DNA of 64,000 nucleotides from Lepidodermella squamata (GCA_047495785.1 JBLDXI010000030.1:930001-994000), one strand, 5' to 3'; shown: positions 22,335 to 33,546, counted from the stretch's first letter. Made by a program: numbers and translations. Notes: generated by a model from the sequence alone, not told the origin.

Positions 22335-25139
22335 ATGAACCTTTCATCTCTAATTCTTATTGCTTCGTACTTGCACGCAGTAAAGTGTAATGGAAGCGTT
22401 TCTGGTTCGATGCGGGAAGACCTGCTAAAGGCTTTCCCTGAAGTCAATGCGCCAAATTTACCCGTGGATAGTATGGCTACATGCAAGACAAAGCTGAATA
22501 TAACTCTCACTATTTACTTTACTAATTTAGTCGGCATCGACGAGCTGGAAAAAACGTAAATACATAACTCGAATCACAACATTTTGTTAACAGGCCATGT
22601 TAATAGGCTGTCAGTGTACGGAATAAATAGATTCAGCTGGCCTTACAATTGCGGAGAACCGTTCGAATGTTCGATATTTCAAAACGAATCGTCAAGAAAA
22701 AGTTGCGAAGACAATCGCGCCTCGGTCAACATTCCTCGACCGTTGGGGAACCCTGAGCAGCAAGTGCACGTTTTTTGCGAAATACTGCCAAGTTCCAGTG
22801 GGAATTGCAAGAAACTGCCTGAAAACGCCGTTTACTGCCATTTTTCATCTTTTTTCAAAACTTACTGCAGTTTTTGGAAAAAACTGGAAGTTGAAAGCTG
22901 GAAACCGCAGTAACTTCGCGAAATTGACAGTTTTTCACGAAACTTAGGAAATTCGGCATTTTGCGACCCGAAGTTAACTGCCAGGTAAAATATTTCTTCG
23001 CCGCCGTAAAAAACTTTCGATTTTTCTTTATTTTCACTGCGAAGTGAGAAATAGTGAACGAAATTGAACGAAATTCGATGCCTCGACCTCTAGTTTTTTG
23101 CCGAAAATTCCCTGGCTCGAAAACTGCCTTCTACCTATCCGGATCAAACTTATTTTATTTATCATGAAATTTCTCGTTTTTCTCGATTTTACCTAATTTT
23201 TCCTAATTATTTACCTGGATCCTAAAAATTACCGAATTTTTATCGTTTTCAGCCTGAACCATCTAAAATATAAGAATGACAGCAAAATTCGATAATTTGG
23301 ATTTTTCTTAAAAGCCAAATTTTTAATGACTGAAAATTGTCGCTCTAAATAAAAGCTGAAATAGGGCAAAATCATTGTTATTGGGGCGCTCGATTGTTGT
23401 GCACACAGGCCTCGGGGTGTTGCGTAATCACGCCATGCTTCAAAAATGTGGCTTTTTGGTTCCTTCAAATCATCATATTTTTGTTTTCAATTCCAAAACA
23501 TCCATCCCTATGTCCTATTTAGTAAGAATTTTTCGTCCGGCCTCAATTTCGCATTCTGAGCTTCATCGTTGCCTTGCTACCAGGTGTGTCGACCATGCAA
23601 TTTGGACAAGTCAGATATTTATCCAATTTTCAAGGTAATTTTGAAATTAATTCCGTTTTCTTTTATTTACCCGCAACTTTTGAAGGTTTGTCCTGCGAAT
23701 CGATTTTGCAGTCGAACCAGTCTTAACGGGCCGTTCAGCAATTCGTAATGGTATCGATGAATAATTAACAAGGTATTTTAGTGTTCAATTAATTTCAATT
23801 ATTAATTTCAATTAATTTCTACAGGTTATCGGGCCTGCTCCAGTGGCGGTTTCTGCATCAGTCACAGCCGTTGTTCGAGCGTCTCGTGAAACATCATTCA
23901 CTATTAACTTGACAATTTTTCATTTTTTTTATTGATCAGTTATGATGAATAAAATGATACTTGCATCGACGGATTTGCGTGAAGGGTAAAACTGTCTTTT
24001 TTGAAACAGAGAGTGAAAGCCGCATTTCTAATAGTGAATGCGAAGTACAAATGGCCCTGAGTGAAAGTTCTAGTGAAATTAGCAACGAGCAAGTAACTGC
24101 GCAGTAGAAACCATCTCTCACCACAAAAACTCTCACCGCAGAAAACCACCCAGAAAACTGTCCAGCTCGGCAAAAAACTAGACTTTTGACAGAATACTGC
24201 CAACAGAAAAACTCTCGCTAATTTGCATATTTAGTTTTTTTGATCTAGGCAGTTAAAAGGCCCGAAATTGTCGCTCGGGGAAGCCTGACGATAACCCTGT
24301 GTGGTATCCTCAGATGGTACATGAGAACGGCCACTCAACGAGCCGTCCTTTCGAAGAGTAAGGGAAGATGAATCTTTCAATAATTTGCGACTGTCTTTTC
24401 ATGTTTTTTTAGAATGGCAACGGCCGCAAGCCTAATGTCCATGTCGGATGGGCGGCTATATGGCTTCCTGGTCACTCCAGGGACCATCACATCGATTTGC
24501 GATACATCATTCGCCAAGTTCCCATTCGACGAGTTTCAGTGTTCAATCCTTCTCACATCGTTGGATTATTACGAATTTTCAGATGTTATCTTGGATAATC
24601 CGGGAATTCATCCAGGCTTGGTCGCAGAAAGTGACATCTGGGTATTCCAACGTTGTGACGTATTTCGAAGTTACACGTTTCAAAATGAGGGATTTACAAC
24701 TCAATCCGTTTACATCCGATTTGTTTTCAATCGAAAACCAGGCTACTACGTCTTCACGGTGTTTGTCCCGACATACGGCCTATTCCTCACGCAACTCCTA
24801 TGCTTGGTTTTGCCTCCTGAAATGTCTGATAGACCTGCCTTCAGCATGGCCGTTGTCTTGGCTAACTCTGTCACTCTCAGCTTGTTGATTGACCAGGTCC
24901 CCGTTACGTCGGAAATCATATACGTTGTAATTGGTATTCTCATGAAATACATCGCTGGACTGGTCATGACTGGCTACATGCTGGTCGCTTGTTACTACGC
25001 CCAAACTCCCAGTAGACTGATCAAATTTGGGAAATTGCGAATGACAGCTGTTCGATACGTTGACCTGGCTATTACAATACTTGTAGTATTTGCCACAACA
25101 ATTGTTGATATCATCACGTTTTTGATGATGACTGCTTGA
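22335..25139 (+). pseudogene. A5 copy 2: subfamily A receptor gene broken only by the exon 2 insertion
   Basis: Exon 1 is 22335-22555 and exon 2 begins at 22607, is interrupted at 22756 and resumes at 24277-24357. Exon 3 is 24413-25139 (727 nt) with the natural end IITFLMMTA and stop. This copy kept the 3' end that copy 1 lost. Without the insertion it would encode a 388-aa subunit like A1. As it stands, translation through the insertion ends about 52 codons past the break, before the Cys-loop. Confidence 0.85.
22757..24276. mobile_element. 1.5-kb insertion inside exon 2 of A5, copy 2
   Basis: Duplicate of 13199-14718. Its presence in both copies shows that the insertion came before the tandem duplication. 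Confidence 0.65.
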
Positions 25140-25604
25140 TAGCTAGATTATAATACGACGTTATTCTTTAATCCCCTCTTGTTCGCTCGTGTCTTTATAT
25201 TGTGCTGGTGCATCTGTTTAACTTCACTGCTACGTATTTCAGAAAAATCACCGTCACGAAGCTCCATGAAACATGGCATGTTTTCATCAGTGATATAATA
25301 CGTAAGGGAAACGTTTGCATTCAAATTAAACAAGTTTTGAAGCTCAGTATTCAGTTTTCAGCTCGAGAGTTTGAAGCACAAGAATCACGCACTTCGCATG
25401 TATAAGTATAGGCGAAAACGATGATATCGACAATTAAGCTCAAACCAAGGCAGCGTGACCGAGTTTGCAAGACAACAGTAATGATAAATGCTTGTTAATC
25501 TAATTCGAAAGAATCACGTACACAGGCCGATCAAGGCTTTGGCGAGCACGGCGGAGGACAATTGATTCGGCGCTATTGTTCACCGCCGCATTTGGGCCGA
25601 AATT
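25140..25604. other. spacer after A5 copy 2, no gene
   Basis: Unique sequence with small frames only. By comparison with other modules, exons 2 and 3 of a minus-strand A gene would be expected here and are missing. Confidence 0.4.
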
Positions 25605-25705
25605 CTGCTTGCAAAAGGCCATACTACCACCGGTTATGATTGGAGAGCTGACATCTGGAAATGCGGCAACCATGTCGTCTCAAATCAAAGCTGCAAGAAA
25701 CAAGA
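25605..25705 (-). pseudogene. relic of a subfamily A exon 1
   Basis: About 100 bases match exon 1 of A4 (11155-11256), including the codons for CGQKLN, SPNLPVDS and AALIRDN-like sequence. The middle is altered and one codon is changed to a stop. No exon 2 or exon 3 remains nearby. It lies between A5(+) and B3(-), where the A(-) gene of a module should be. Confidence 0.75.
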
Positions 25706-26320
25706 AAATAAGTGCAGATGCATCGCAATGAAATACGATGGCAGATAACTTCGAAGCCTAGGCAGAGAGCAGGAGCGCAGGGGATAGTTTAGAAATATTG
25801 GCATGACGATGCTGAACGCAACCCTATCCGGATATTGGATTCAGAGAGCCTTCGAACCAGCATTTCAATTTCAATAAAGCTCTCGAACTCATGTTAACTT
25901 TTCGAATACGTAGTGGCATCCGTAAGCGGCAACAAATCGATAAATTCTTTGTTTTCCCGCACATGGGAAAAAAAATCAATCGCAAACACTGTTCACGATC
26001 GATATCGACGAAAAGGTAATACTTTCGTATTATAATCTTCAGCATATAAGGCAGTCCCTCACAGGAGCCACGGAGGACGTGAAATGAAAATGTAAACCGG
26101 TTTATTCTTTGAAGTTTAAATGAAAATTGCATGCGTTTCGAAGTCAGCCTGTGGTCGAGAAACATCTCATGAAACCAACATCAAGCTACAAAAATGTTAA
26201 GGGAAACCGTGATGTAATTGCAAATTTATGATTATTAATGTAATTCGAAAAATCAGCGGATTTAAAAAGCTTTCAATGATCAGATTGGATGATGATTGGA
26301 AAACCTGTAGATAACGCCCT
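25706..26320. other. 3' flank of B3, duplicated with B1
   Basis: Positions 25800-26300 closely match 5300-5830 downstream of B1, which supports co-duplication of the A(-) relic and the B gene. No gene is seen. Confidence 0.55.
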
Positions 26321-27509
26321 TCAAGATAACATCCGGGAGAAAAGAGCAGCGTCCATAGCCATTACAACCAGGCCTGCCGTTAAGGCCACCGCCAGGTCCA
26401 GAAGCCGATGCATGGGCATTTTCAAGGATTTATGCAACTTGATAACACGAGATTTTACAGACTCAGAGATACTAGGACTGAAGCAAGTATACGCTGTGAT
26501 TAGGACGGCAACAATGAATTTGACTGCTATCATGTAGACAAGGTAAACGTGAGCCGATGTTTTTGGCATCATGCCAAAAATCAACGTGAGAAAAACAACG
26601 TAGGAGAGCACAACAGTTACGCAAAACGCAGATTGGTCCCTGTTTATGGGCTCTGCTATCAGAGAAACGACTTGAAGGACGAAAAGCGTAATGGTTGGTA
26701 CGAAGATGTTGCAGACGTAGTAGCCACTTTTGCGGCGAAATCGGATCGTCATGTTAATTCGGCTAACACTAAAGGTTCCTTTAGCCTGCAAACATTCATA
26801 GCTGCTATACTCGAGTGGCTCGACAAGTGACCATATGTCAGTATCTACGATGAAAGTATCTTGGGCGGAGACATCGATGTCAAATGATTGAAGGTTGAAC
26901 TTTACATCTTTTATGACATCAGCGGATTCGAAAACTAGCGTGCAGGCCTGAGGCCTGCGTATCGAACGGGAATTTGCGGTAGCTGAAATCTGTGCACGAG
27001 ACGTCGAATCGGTCGAAAATAATGTAGCCCATCTCACTCAATGGGATAAATGGAAATATCGTGACCCGGTCGGCTAATTTGCGATTGAAAGCAGGAGATT
27101 CACTCGCAGTCAAGTGATAGATCCCTGGTGTCCAAATGTCTAACGCAGGGACCATGAAAAAGAGGTCAGCGGGATCGATTATCTTGCACTCGTTTTGGGA
27201 TAACAAATCTGTGCATTTGGGAATTTCGCATGGCAAGCCCCAATTCAATGTCAGAGATGCGAGTAATGACAGCTTTTGTTCCACGTCGTCGATTCCAACA
27301 AATCGATGGAGAGCCATTGTGATGCTGACGACAATCGGATGGCTGCCGTTGGAATAAAGCAATTGATCAAACGTTAAACTTGCAGACCGAACTGCTGGGC
27401 AGAATTTAGCAAGTCGCGCCTCAAATTCACTAACGGTCGATAAAGCATCCCCAATCGCCGCGTGCTCAACCATCAACACCACCCCCAACATCACTAGAAG
27501 CGATTTCAT
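26321..27509 (-). pseudogene. B3: subfamily B receptor with a 7-bp frameshifting duplication
   Basis: The first part (27509 to about 26950) matches B1 from the leader through the first half of the Cys-loop (SCTDFSYRKFPFDTQA). At 26942-26955 AGGCCTG is present twice in tandem, adding 7 bp and shifting the frame between the two Cys-loop cysteines. The second part, in another frame (to 26321), encodes the rest of the extracellular domain and all four helices without further damage. Everything else looks functional, so the lesion is young or a sequencing error. Both halves are about as close to B1 as B4 is. Confidence 0.85.
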
Positions 27510-27801
27510 GTCAGTTATAGCTTTCGATTTGAATGCCTGAGCGAGAATTCTCCGTTGAATTTTCGTTAAGTAAAACTCATCAATAAATCCAATTGTCACG
27601 TCAAATTTTCTGTTAGACGTTGGCATCGGCATGAATTTAACTCCACGGATATCAACAGAATCGATGGAATGATGAACTTTTTTTAATATCGTCTTCCTGG
27701 CACCACTATCCGAACGTTAGTCAGTAACTTTTATTAATTCCAAGTTTAAATTTTATATTGTTATCAGTGCTTAGAGAAAGAACATTTCGGGAGGAAAAAT
27801 A

Positions 27802-28212
27802 CCGTAAAATCCGAATTAGAAGGCACTGCCCTATATTTGAAACAATCGACCCCAAACCCCTGCCTTATAAACGAAACCTGCCCTGTATTTCGGGTCTGCC
27901 TTATATTTTTTCAAATGTCCACATCGCATTGTGGCACATGTGAAAATTCCTTTTATCAAGGTCGCGAATCAACGAATAGCGATCAATTGTTGACACTCGG
28001 GGATTAAGGTAGATTAGCTTACGCAACGGGCAACGGGTAACCTTTAGGAGCTCGCTTCCATGATGCTTCATGTGGATCATTAGTGTCCGATCAATGGGCA
28101 CTGCCCTCTAAACCGGGTCTGCCCTTTATTTCAAACAATCGAGCTCTACCCTCTGCCTTATAAACGGGCCCGCCCTCTATTTAGGTTCTGTCTTCTAATA
28201 TGGATTTTACGG
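27802..28212. mobile_element. 411-bp TA-flanked inverted-repeat element (MITE-like)
   Basis: The left end CCGTAAAATCC and right end GGATTTTACGG are perfect inverted repeats that continue with less identity to about 27 bp. Each side is flanked by TA, the target duplication of Tc1/mariner elements. The interior is made of repeated phrases such as GCACTGCCCT, TGCCTTATAAACG and TTTCAAACAATCGA. It has no coding capacity. Confidence 0.8.
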
Positions 28213-28214
28213 TA

Positions 28215-29221
28215 ATTGCGAAGATATGCAGGGTGTTTCAGAACTCGCGCACTATGAATAACCTGCGGCAAATGCGCGCGCTTTCCTTACTCGCGCACTG
28301 TTTACAGTTATATTAGCATGGATGCGCGTGTACAAACTATACTAGCCTATACAACATGAATGTACACCACACATAATAGCACTGCCGTAGCAATTTTCTG
28401 GCAAAAACCTTCGAGCCCCGATAAATTTGAGCTAAGCTTCATTAATTACCTTTTTAATTTCGAGGATGATGTCATGTTTTTCTGAAAATGCTGATTTACC
28501 CAAATGCGAGTTACCCACTGGCTAAATGCCCGGCCAAAACCTCCTAACGATGACAGTGCCGCAAGTTTTTGAGAATTTCAGGTTAGGGTTAGGGTTAGGG
28601 ATAGAAAGCTAAATTTTGAAATTAACTTGAATCTTCGACCCATTATGATCACTCAACTAGCGACTTTCATTATCATTCGTCATAAAATAAATCACCCGCG
28701 ATCTACGCGACAATTAGCTGACAGATTTTTCATTGATTTTCCGCCGATTATGGTCTCAGTAAAATGTTTTGTTGCTTAGGTTGTATTGTCAACTGATGTT
28801 CATATGGATAGTGGGAACATACGAGACAAAGTTCATGATGATTCAAAATCTACCAATGGCCCAAGTCATCGAATGATTTTGAAATGTTTCAAAGGAGAAA
28901 AATATTTCTCAGGTGCTACACCAGCTTCCTTTCCTCTTAAAAAGCTGTTTTATACCAGTAAAAGGCAACAGGTGTGCGATAAAAATGGAATATAACGCGG
29001 AATCTATTATATATCTTGAAGCTCGTGAGTCAATTTACCAATTTATCAAGGACGATCTGCTGAAACTAGTGATAATGATTGTAGGAAATGATGCAATTAA
29101 AGCAGCAGAATAAGCAATAATATAATAGCAAAGTGTACGATAGATTTGTGTGTCGCACTATAACGTCGTCATAATGGTGTTGAATATAAATATTATTTAT
29201 GTACGATCACAGCCCTCTAAA
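28215..29221. other. 1-kb spacer with telomere-like tract; no convincing gene
   Basis: Positions 28581-28600 hold GGTTAGGG followed by two more TTAGGG units. Two overlapping short frames (28786-28995 and 28913-29113) have no recognisable features. No relic of the plus-strand A gene expected in this module was seen. Confidence 0.4.
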
Positions 29222-30511
29222 CTACAATAACATCAGAGTAAACAATCCAATGTCAGCTATGACAACGGTCAGAATAGCAGCAGTCGTTACGATGATGTCA
29301 CTGCAGCGTATAGCCGTCACTTCAAAACGCCAGAATTTGATTGCTTTCATTTCTTTTTGGGCCAGGTTGCATGTTATCAACATATGCGCCGTCAGGGCCA
29401 TGCCTATAACATATTTCATTGCTATGCCGACTACGATGTAGATTACTTCTGAGGTCTGAGGAACCTGAGTTGCCAACAGTCCAAGGGTGACGGAGTTAGC
29501 TAAGACCACAGTCATGCTGAAGGCTGGCCTATCAGGCATATCTGGCGGCATAAGCATGCAAAACAGCTGGGTTATGAACAATCCGTAAGTTGGTACGAAG
29601 ACTGTTGCAACGTAGTATACAGGCTTCCTTCGAAATTTAAAGCCTATCTCAATATCAACAGCTGAATGGCCGTCATTCGTTGCAAATTCGCTGACTTCCG
29701 TTGTGTAATTCTCTAAAACCCATATATCACTCGAATCTAGGAAATCTTCGTCAATTTTGATGTCTTCGATGGAATAGTTTATCAGTTCAGCTTTATCGAT
29801 AGCCGTGAAAGCCATCGAGCATTCGAAGGTGTCAAACGGGAACTTCGCAAATTTTGTCTTGCAGAGCGAAGTTATTGTACCAGAAGCTAACATGAACCCG
29901 TGCAGACCATTGTCCTGTTTCATGATCACCTCCGTATTTTTCGCCATCCTAGGTTTATCATGTTTTCATGTTTATAATTTATAATAGAGAAATTGAGGCG
30001 CAGGTATTTACCCTTCGAATGGCCGGCTGTTCTCATAGCCGTTATTATGATCCAATGTCGGATACCAAACAGGTGACTCATCTGGTTTGCCCAGTGGCAG
30101 TGGAAAGTTGATCAGCAACCGATTAGCCTTGCAAGCCTTCATTGTGACATCACTAGTGAAAATTGAACAGTTGAACGGTACCCCGCAGTTGTACGGCCAT
30201 AAAAAGCTATAGAATGCATGCATAGCCAAGCTGTTTGCAAAAGTTTAGCGGATAATCATCTGTTAGTGAAGAAATGAAATTCACGTTTTATCGGTATCGA
30301 CAATTCCGACGAATCGAGTTAACCAAACATGAATGGATATGTTCAGCTGATCCCCGCACGTAGTCATGCTATCTACGGGCAAATTCGGCGATTTGACATC
30401 TGGGAACGTCTTCAGAATGTCATTGCGAATAGTCTCTGCGACGGAGCTTTCGCCTTCGGTGCTAGCGGAATGCAGCAATGCTGAAGCTAAGAGAAACACG
30501 CGAAAGGCCAT
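29222..30511 (-). CDS. Cys-loop receptor subunit A6 (subfamily A, 390 aa)
   Basis: Exons are 30511-30285 (227 nt), 30230-30012 (219 nt) and 29948-29222 (727 nt), with introns of 54 and 63 bp. The leader MAFRVFLLASALLHSAS precedes SPNLPVDS, exon 2 has WPYNCGVPFNC and SPVWYP, and exon 3 has CKTKFAKFPFDTFEC (13 between), then M1 to M4 with PDRPAFSMTVVLAN at M2. The start is the ATG that puts the leader at the amino end. The frame is open 26 codons upstream, but that part resembles the untranslated flank of A8. It forms a subclade with A8, A9 and A10. Intact. Confidence 0.9.
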
Positions 30512-30619
30512 TATTGTGAGTATAAGTAGTATAAGGTCTCGCTTCAACTTTCGTGTTTCCCGTGATAATATAATATTCAGGAAAATCAATACAATGTCAA
30601 TTGCAATAGGGATTTCTGG

Positions 30620-30645
30620 TTTTAATTATGAAGGATGTCTTGATT
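30620..30645 (-). promoter_or_regulatory. conserved block 109 nt upstream of A6
   Basis: On the coding strand it reads as a variant of TGACATCATTCATAATTAA, also found upstream of A8 and A9 at nearly the same distance. The TGACATCA part resembles a bZIP-type site and is changed to AGACATCC here. Confidence 0.4.
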
Positions 30646-31299
30646 CATACTACAGTGCTCCCTCGGGTCCAGGGTCCAGGGTCGTGCAATTAATTCGAGA
30701 GAGACAAGAGTCATTCAAAGTGTGTGCGCGCGCTAACTTTAATAAAAGAAGATTATTAAAGTTTACATAGGTCGCTCGATCTAAAGCAATGTTTGTCGAG
30801 GCGCGTCCAATGTTCTAGAGCCGATGGGAGGCTGCTCCGGAGGCTGAGCGGTTTCTGCAATACTTCGAAGATCAATGGCATGACTACGCCAGCCGCGCTT
30901 CTAGGTGGGAGGGCAACACACCTGGGTTACTGTCTACCAGCAACGGCATCGAGCCCTACAACAATTTGAACCTGGCGAAAATTTCATAACGCGCCAGAGT
31001 AGTCAGGTTGCAATACTACAGTGAGTACATATATTTTTATTAGATAATAAAATATAATACGTTATGAAACAGCCACAGGTTGCAGTAAAATCAATAAAAA
31101 AATGTTCTTTTGTGATGTCTGAGCGACAAATGCATATACAGGTATATATATACAGGTATGTACAAGTACGAATCACGCTGGTACAGATACATCTTATGAA
31201 GCAACAAAAATAATATGGAGGAACGAATTGAAAATATAGAATGATGATTTTGAAGAATATAAAAATTTATGAGACATATTCATTCGATTCGACTTAAAT
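30646..31299. other. spacer between A6 and the psiB relic
   Basis: Positions 30970-31015 share a block with 11655-11700 (upstream of psiB2), again tying the A(-) and B(-) neighbours together. No gene is seen. Confidence 0.4.
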
Positions 31300-31430
31300 T
31301 TAACTTCTGGGAGAAAAAAATTACATTCATAATCATTACAATCAAGCCTGTAAATATGGCCACTGTTAGGTCCAGAAGCCGATTCATTGGCATTTTCAAT
31401 GATTTATGCAACTTAAAATTACGAGCAGAT
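31300..31430 (-). pseudogene. relic of a subfamily B receptor, M4 region only
   Basis: The minus strand encodes a segment like FKLHKSLKMPMNRLLDLTVA followed by a hydrophobic helix, matching the M4 region of B4. The rest of the gene is gone. It lies where the B gene of the A6 module should be. Confidence 0.8.
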
Positions 31431-31590
31431 GGAGATGCGATGAAACTTCCATATGGAACCAAATATGACCGTAAAAGAGTTGTTTAGACATTTTTTTTCT
31501 CTACGACGTGGACGAGAATAAGAACACGTGGCAGCGGCACGTGCTGCATGAGCTCAACGTGGCATTTTTTGCAATGTATTATTTTATTTC

Positions 31591-31797
31591 GTGAATTATA
31601 GAATGCATTTGCTCAGAGAGTATGTTAGTGATGAAGAAGAGGATGAGGAGCAGTTATTGCAAGGCCTGTTCGGTGTAAACGATGTAAACGATGACCAAAT
31701 TGTTGATCCTGAAGATGATGAGCCCGCGTCAACGACGAGAAAGAATTATATCAATTACGACCCGTGGCAGCGATTTCATTCGTTCCAGACTTCCTGA
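31591..31797 (+). CDS. hypothetical 68-aa acidic frame
   Basis: The frame begins MNYRMHLLREYVSDEEEDEE, has acidic stretches and ends YDPWQRFHSFQTS. I do not recognise it. Its position next to inverted-repeat DNA allows a transposon origin, for example the amino end of a transposase or its partner, but nothing proves it. It could also be chance. Confidence 0.2.
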   Translation: MNYRMHLLREYVSDEEEDEEQLLQGLFGVNDVNDDQIVDPEDDEPASTTRKNYINYDPWQRFHSFQTS

Positions 31798-32210
31798 GTT
31801 ATTTGCCAATTTTTGATAGTCAATAGGCCTGATCTAACATGAAACTGGCTGCCACTACTTCACGATTTACTTGCTCAACGCCCTGGCAATTTTCCCGGTT
31901 TATTCACAACTTTTAGAATTCAATTTTGACTTTGAAAATTTGCGACATCCCGATTTTTCAAATTGCTCTGATCCTATTAGGCCTATATACGATCTCTACC
32001 GTAGTTCTACCGTAGCACTACGGTAGAACTACGGTAAAACTACGGGAGATCTACGGTAAAGCTCTACGGTACCGTAGTTTTCCGATGGAAACTTACTTCT
32101 CTGGAAAACTAGAAATTTATTTTTCGAAAAACTGTCTTGTTTGGAAACTAAAATTCTAAAAGCTAACTTTCAAAAAACTAACGCGTGAAAACCACTCATG
32201 GGACACTTTC

Positions 32211-32390
32211 GAAAAACTAGCGTTTCCAAAATTGTGCATGATAGCTTTTTCGAAAAACTAGCGTTTCCAAAATTGTGCATGATAGCTTTTTCGAAAAACT
32301 AGCGTTTCCAAAATTGTGCATGATAGCTTTTTCGAAAAACTAGCGTTTCCAAAATTGTGCATGATAGCTTTTTCGAAAAACTAGCGTTTT
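32211..32390. repeat. 41-bp tandem repeat, about 4.4 copies
   Basis: The phrase CGTTTCCAAAATTGTGCATG starts at 32221, 32262, 32303 and 32344, exactly 41 bp apart. The copies are identical, which suggests recent amplification. The start of a fifth unit is at 32385. Confidence 0.95.
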
Positions 32391-32548
32391 ACTAGCTGCA
32401 ACATGTGGCAGCTATTGATTGCGCAACAATAGTTACCAATGTTACCAATCCTACCAAGTTGCCAATGCTGCAACTTAGCCAAAGTAACAAAAGTTAACAA
32501 CCCAAAAAATTCCTACATAAGCGCAAAAAATGACCAATATTATATGAC

Positions 32549-32640
32549 AGCCAATGGCTCAGTGGAAAGAGTGCCTGTCTTCGTAGGAGATGGTGATTAA
32601 GGATTGAGGGTTCAAAGCTCATCACCAACCATCCTTTTTT
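32549..32640 (+). ncRNA. tRNA-like Pol III unit (pseudo-tRNA or SINE-like)
   Basis: TGGCTCAGTGG at 32555-32565 fits the internal A box. GCTC and GAGT can form a D stem around it. GGTTCAAAGCT at 32609-32619 is a partial B box, and a run of T at 32635-32640 would end Pol III transcription. The acceptor stem and T stem do not pair well and the spacing between boxes is long, so a working tRNA is unlikely. Confidence 0.4.
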
Positions 32641-32759
32641 CATTTTCCCACTGCGGTACCGTAGAGTACGGTACCGTAGCTTTTACCGTACTCACTACGG
32701 TAAGGCTACGGTAAGAACTACGGTAGAACTACGGTAGAGATCGGCATTTGAATGGGAAT

Positions 32760-32870
32760 CAGACCCCCATCATAACCCCCAGAATTAATTGCTCCCAGGA
32801 AAACTTTGAAAAAACCCCTTGGGTTATACAATTCGGCTCTGAAAATATTCTCTAGTAGTTCGATGCTCGA
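32760..32870 (-). repeat. dispersed repeat copy
   Basis: Matches the family best seen at 50380-50515: ATAACCCCCAGAA, a TTTGAAAAAACCC segment, GGGTTATACAATTCGGC and GAAAATATTCTC. Confidence 0.55.
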
Positions 32871-33119
32871 TCATCGCTCCTGGGTGAACCTTTTCCCGAA
32901 CCTTTTTTATATACCAAAACCTAAATTCTGATTCTCATAAATCAGCCATCGTTCTAAATCATTATAACTTTTAACCTATATCCTATATATCCAAAGTGAA
33001 AATTTTATATCTAAATGGCTCAACATGAATGTTTGATGTTGGATAGTACATGAACCACATTTCCGTCGTCAGAGAAAACTTTTCCAGAATGGCAGAATTG
33101 AGACAGACCAGCACGAGAA

Positions 33120-33260
33120 GTGCCGGGGTAATGGGGATATCGTAACCCCCAGAACGAATGGCTCAGGCCCCAGGTGGAAAACCCTGAAAAAACCCTATGG
33201 TTATACAATTTGGCCCTGAAAATACGATATCACGACGATCCTACATCGCACACTGAGAGA
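33120..33260 (-). repeat. dispersed repeat copy
   Basis: Contains ATCGTAACCCCCAGAACGAA, CCCAGGTGGAAAACCC, GGTTATACAATTTGGCCC, GAAAATACGA and GATCCTACATCGC. This is the same order of blocks as at 50380-50515. Confidence 0.6.
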
Positions 33261-33435
33261 CATATTTTAGAATTTCATGGCGATGTATTCCGGCAGTTTT
33301 ATCACTGATTGAAGCTTCATTTTTTCGCATCCAAAAAATTGCAATCAACCAATCAAACAAAAAATTGCATCCGTTCGACTTTTTTGCAGCAAAAAGATAT
33401 ATTTTCTAAAAAACATGTTTGGCCCAAGAATCAAA

Positions 33436-33487
33436 TTTCCGATATACTCGCGCATCCCTGTTGACGTATCAGTTATATTGCTTTTCC
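33436..33487 (+). promoter_or_regulatory. conserved upstream block of A7
   Basis: TTTCCGATATACTCGCGCAT, then TTGACGTATC and TTATATTGCTTTTCC, ending 60 nt before the A7 start. The match to the A1 upstream region extends left to about 33365. Confidence 0.55.
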
Positions 33488-33546
33488 CCGCTCCTTATAC
33501 ACTTTTGCGGCGCTGCGAATCAGTCGGGTGAAATTCTACCAGGGCA

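Larger units (their letters stand above)
15559..25116. repeat. 9,558-bp tandem duplication, copy 2
   Basis: Second copy of 6001-15558. It starts in the middle of the B1 duplicate and ends near the 3' end of A5, after which unique sequence resumes and completes the A5 frame. Confidence 0.95.
31990..32743. mobile_element. 754-bp inverted-repeat element with tandem array and Pol III-like unit
   Basis: A perfect 26-bp inverted repeat, starting CGATCTCTACCGTAG, lies at 31990-32015 and 32718-32743. The ends continue inward as clusters of CTACGGTA and TACCGTAG in both orientations. The interior holds the 41-bp tandem array and the tRNA-like segment. No target duplication is obvious. Confidence 0.65.

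Noticed and set aside
28786-29113. Two overlapping frames as a small gene
   Set aside because: No recognisable motif, leader or splice partner; size is within chance expectation.
32211-32390. CRISPR-like array
   Set aside because: The 41-bp units are directly abutting with no variable spacers, and the genome is eukaryotic.
32549-32640. Functional tRNA gene
   Set aside because: A box and D stem fit, but acceptor and T stems pair poorly; kept only as a tRNA-like unit.
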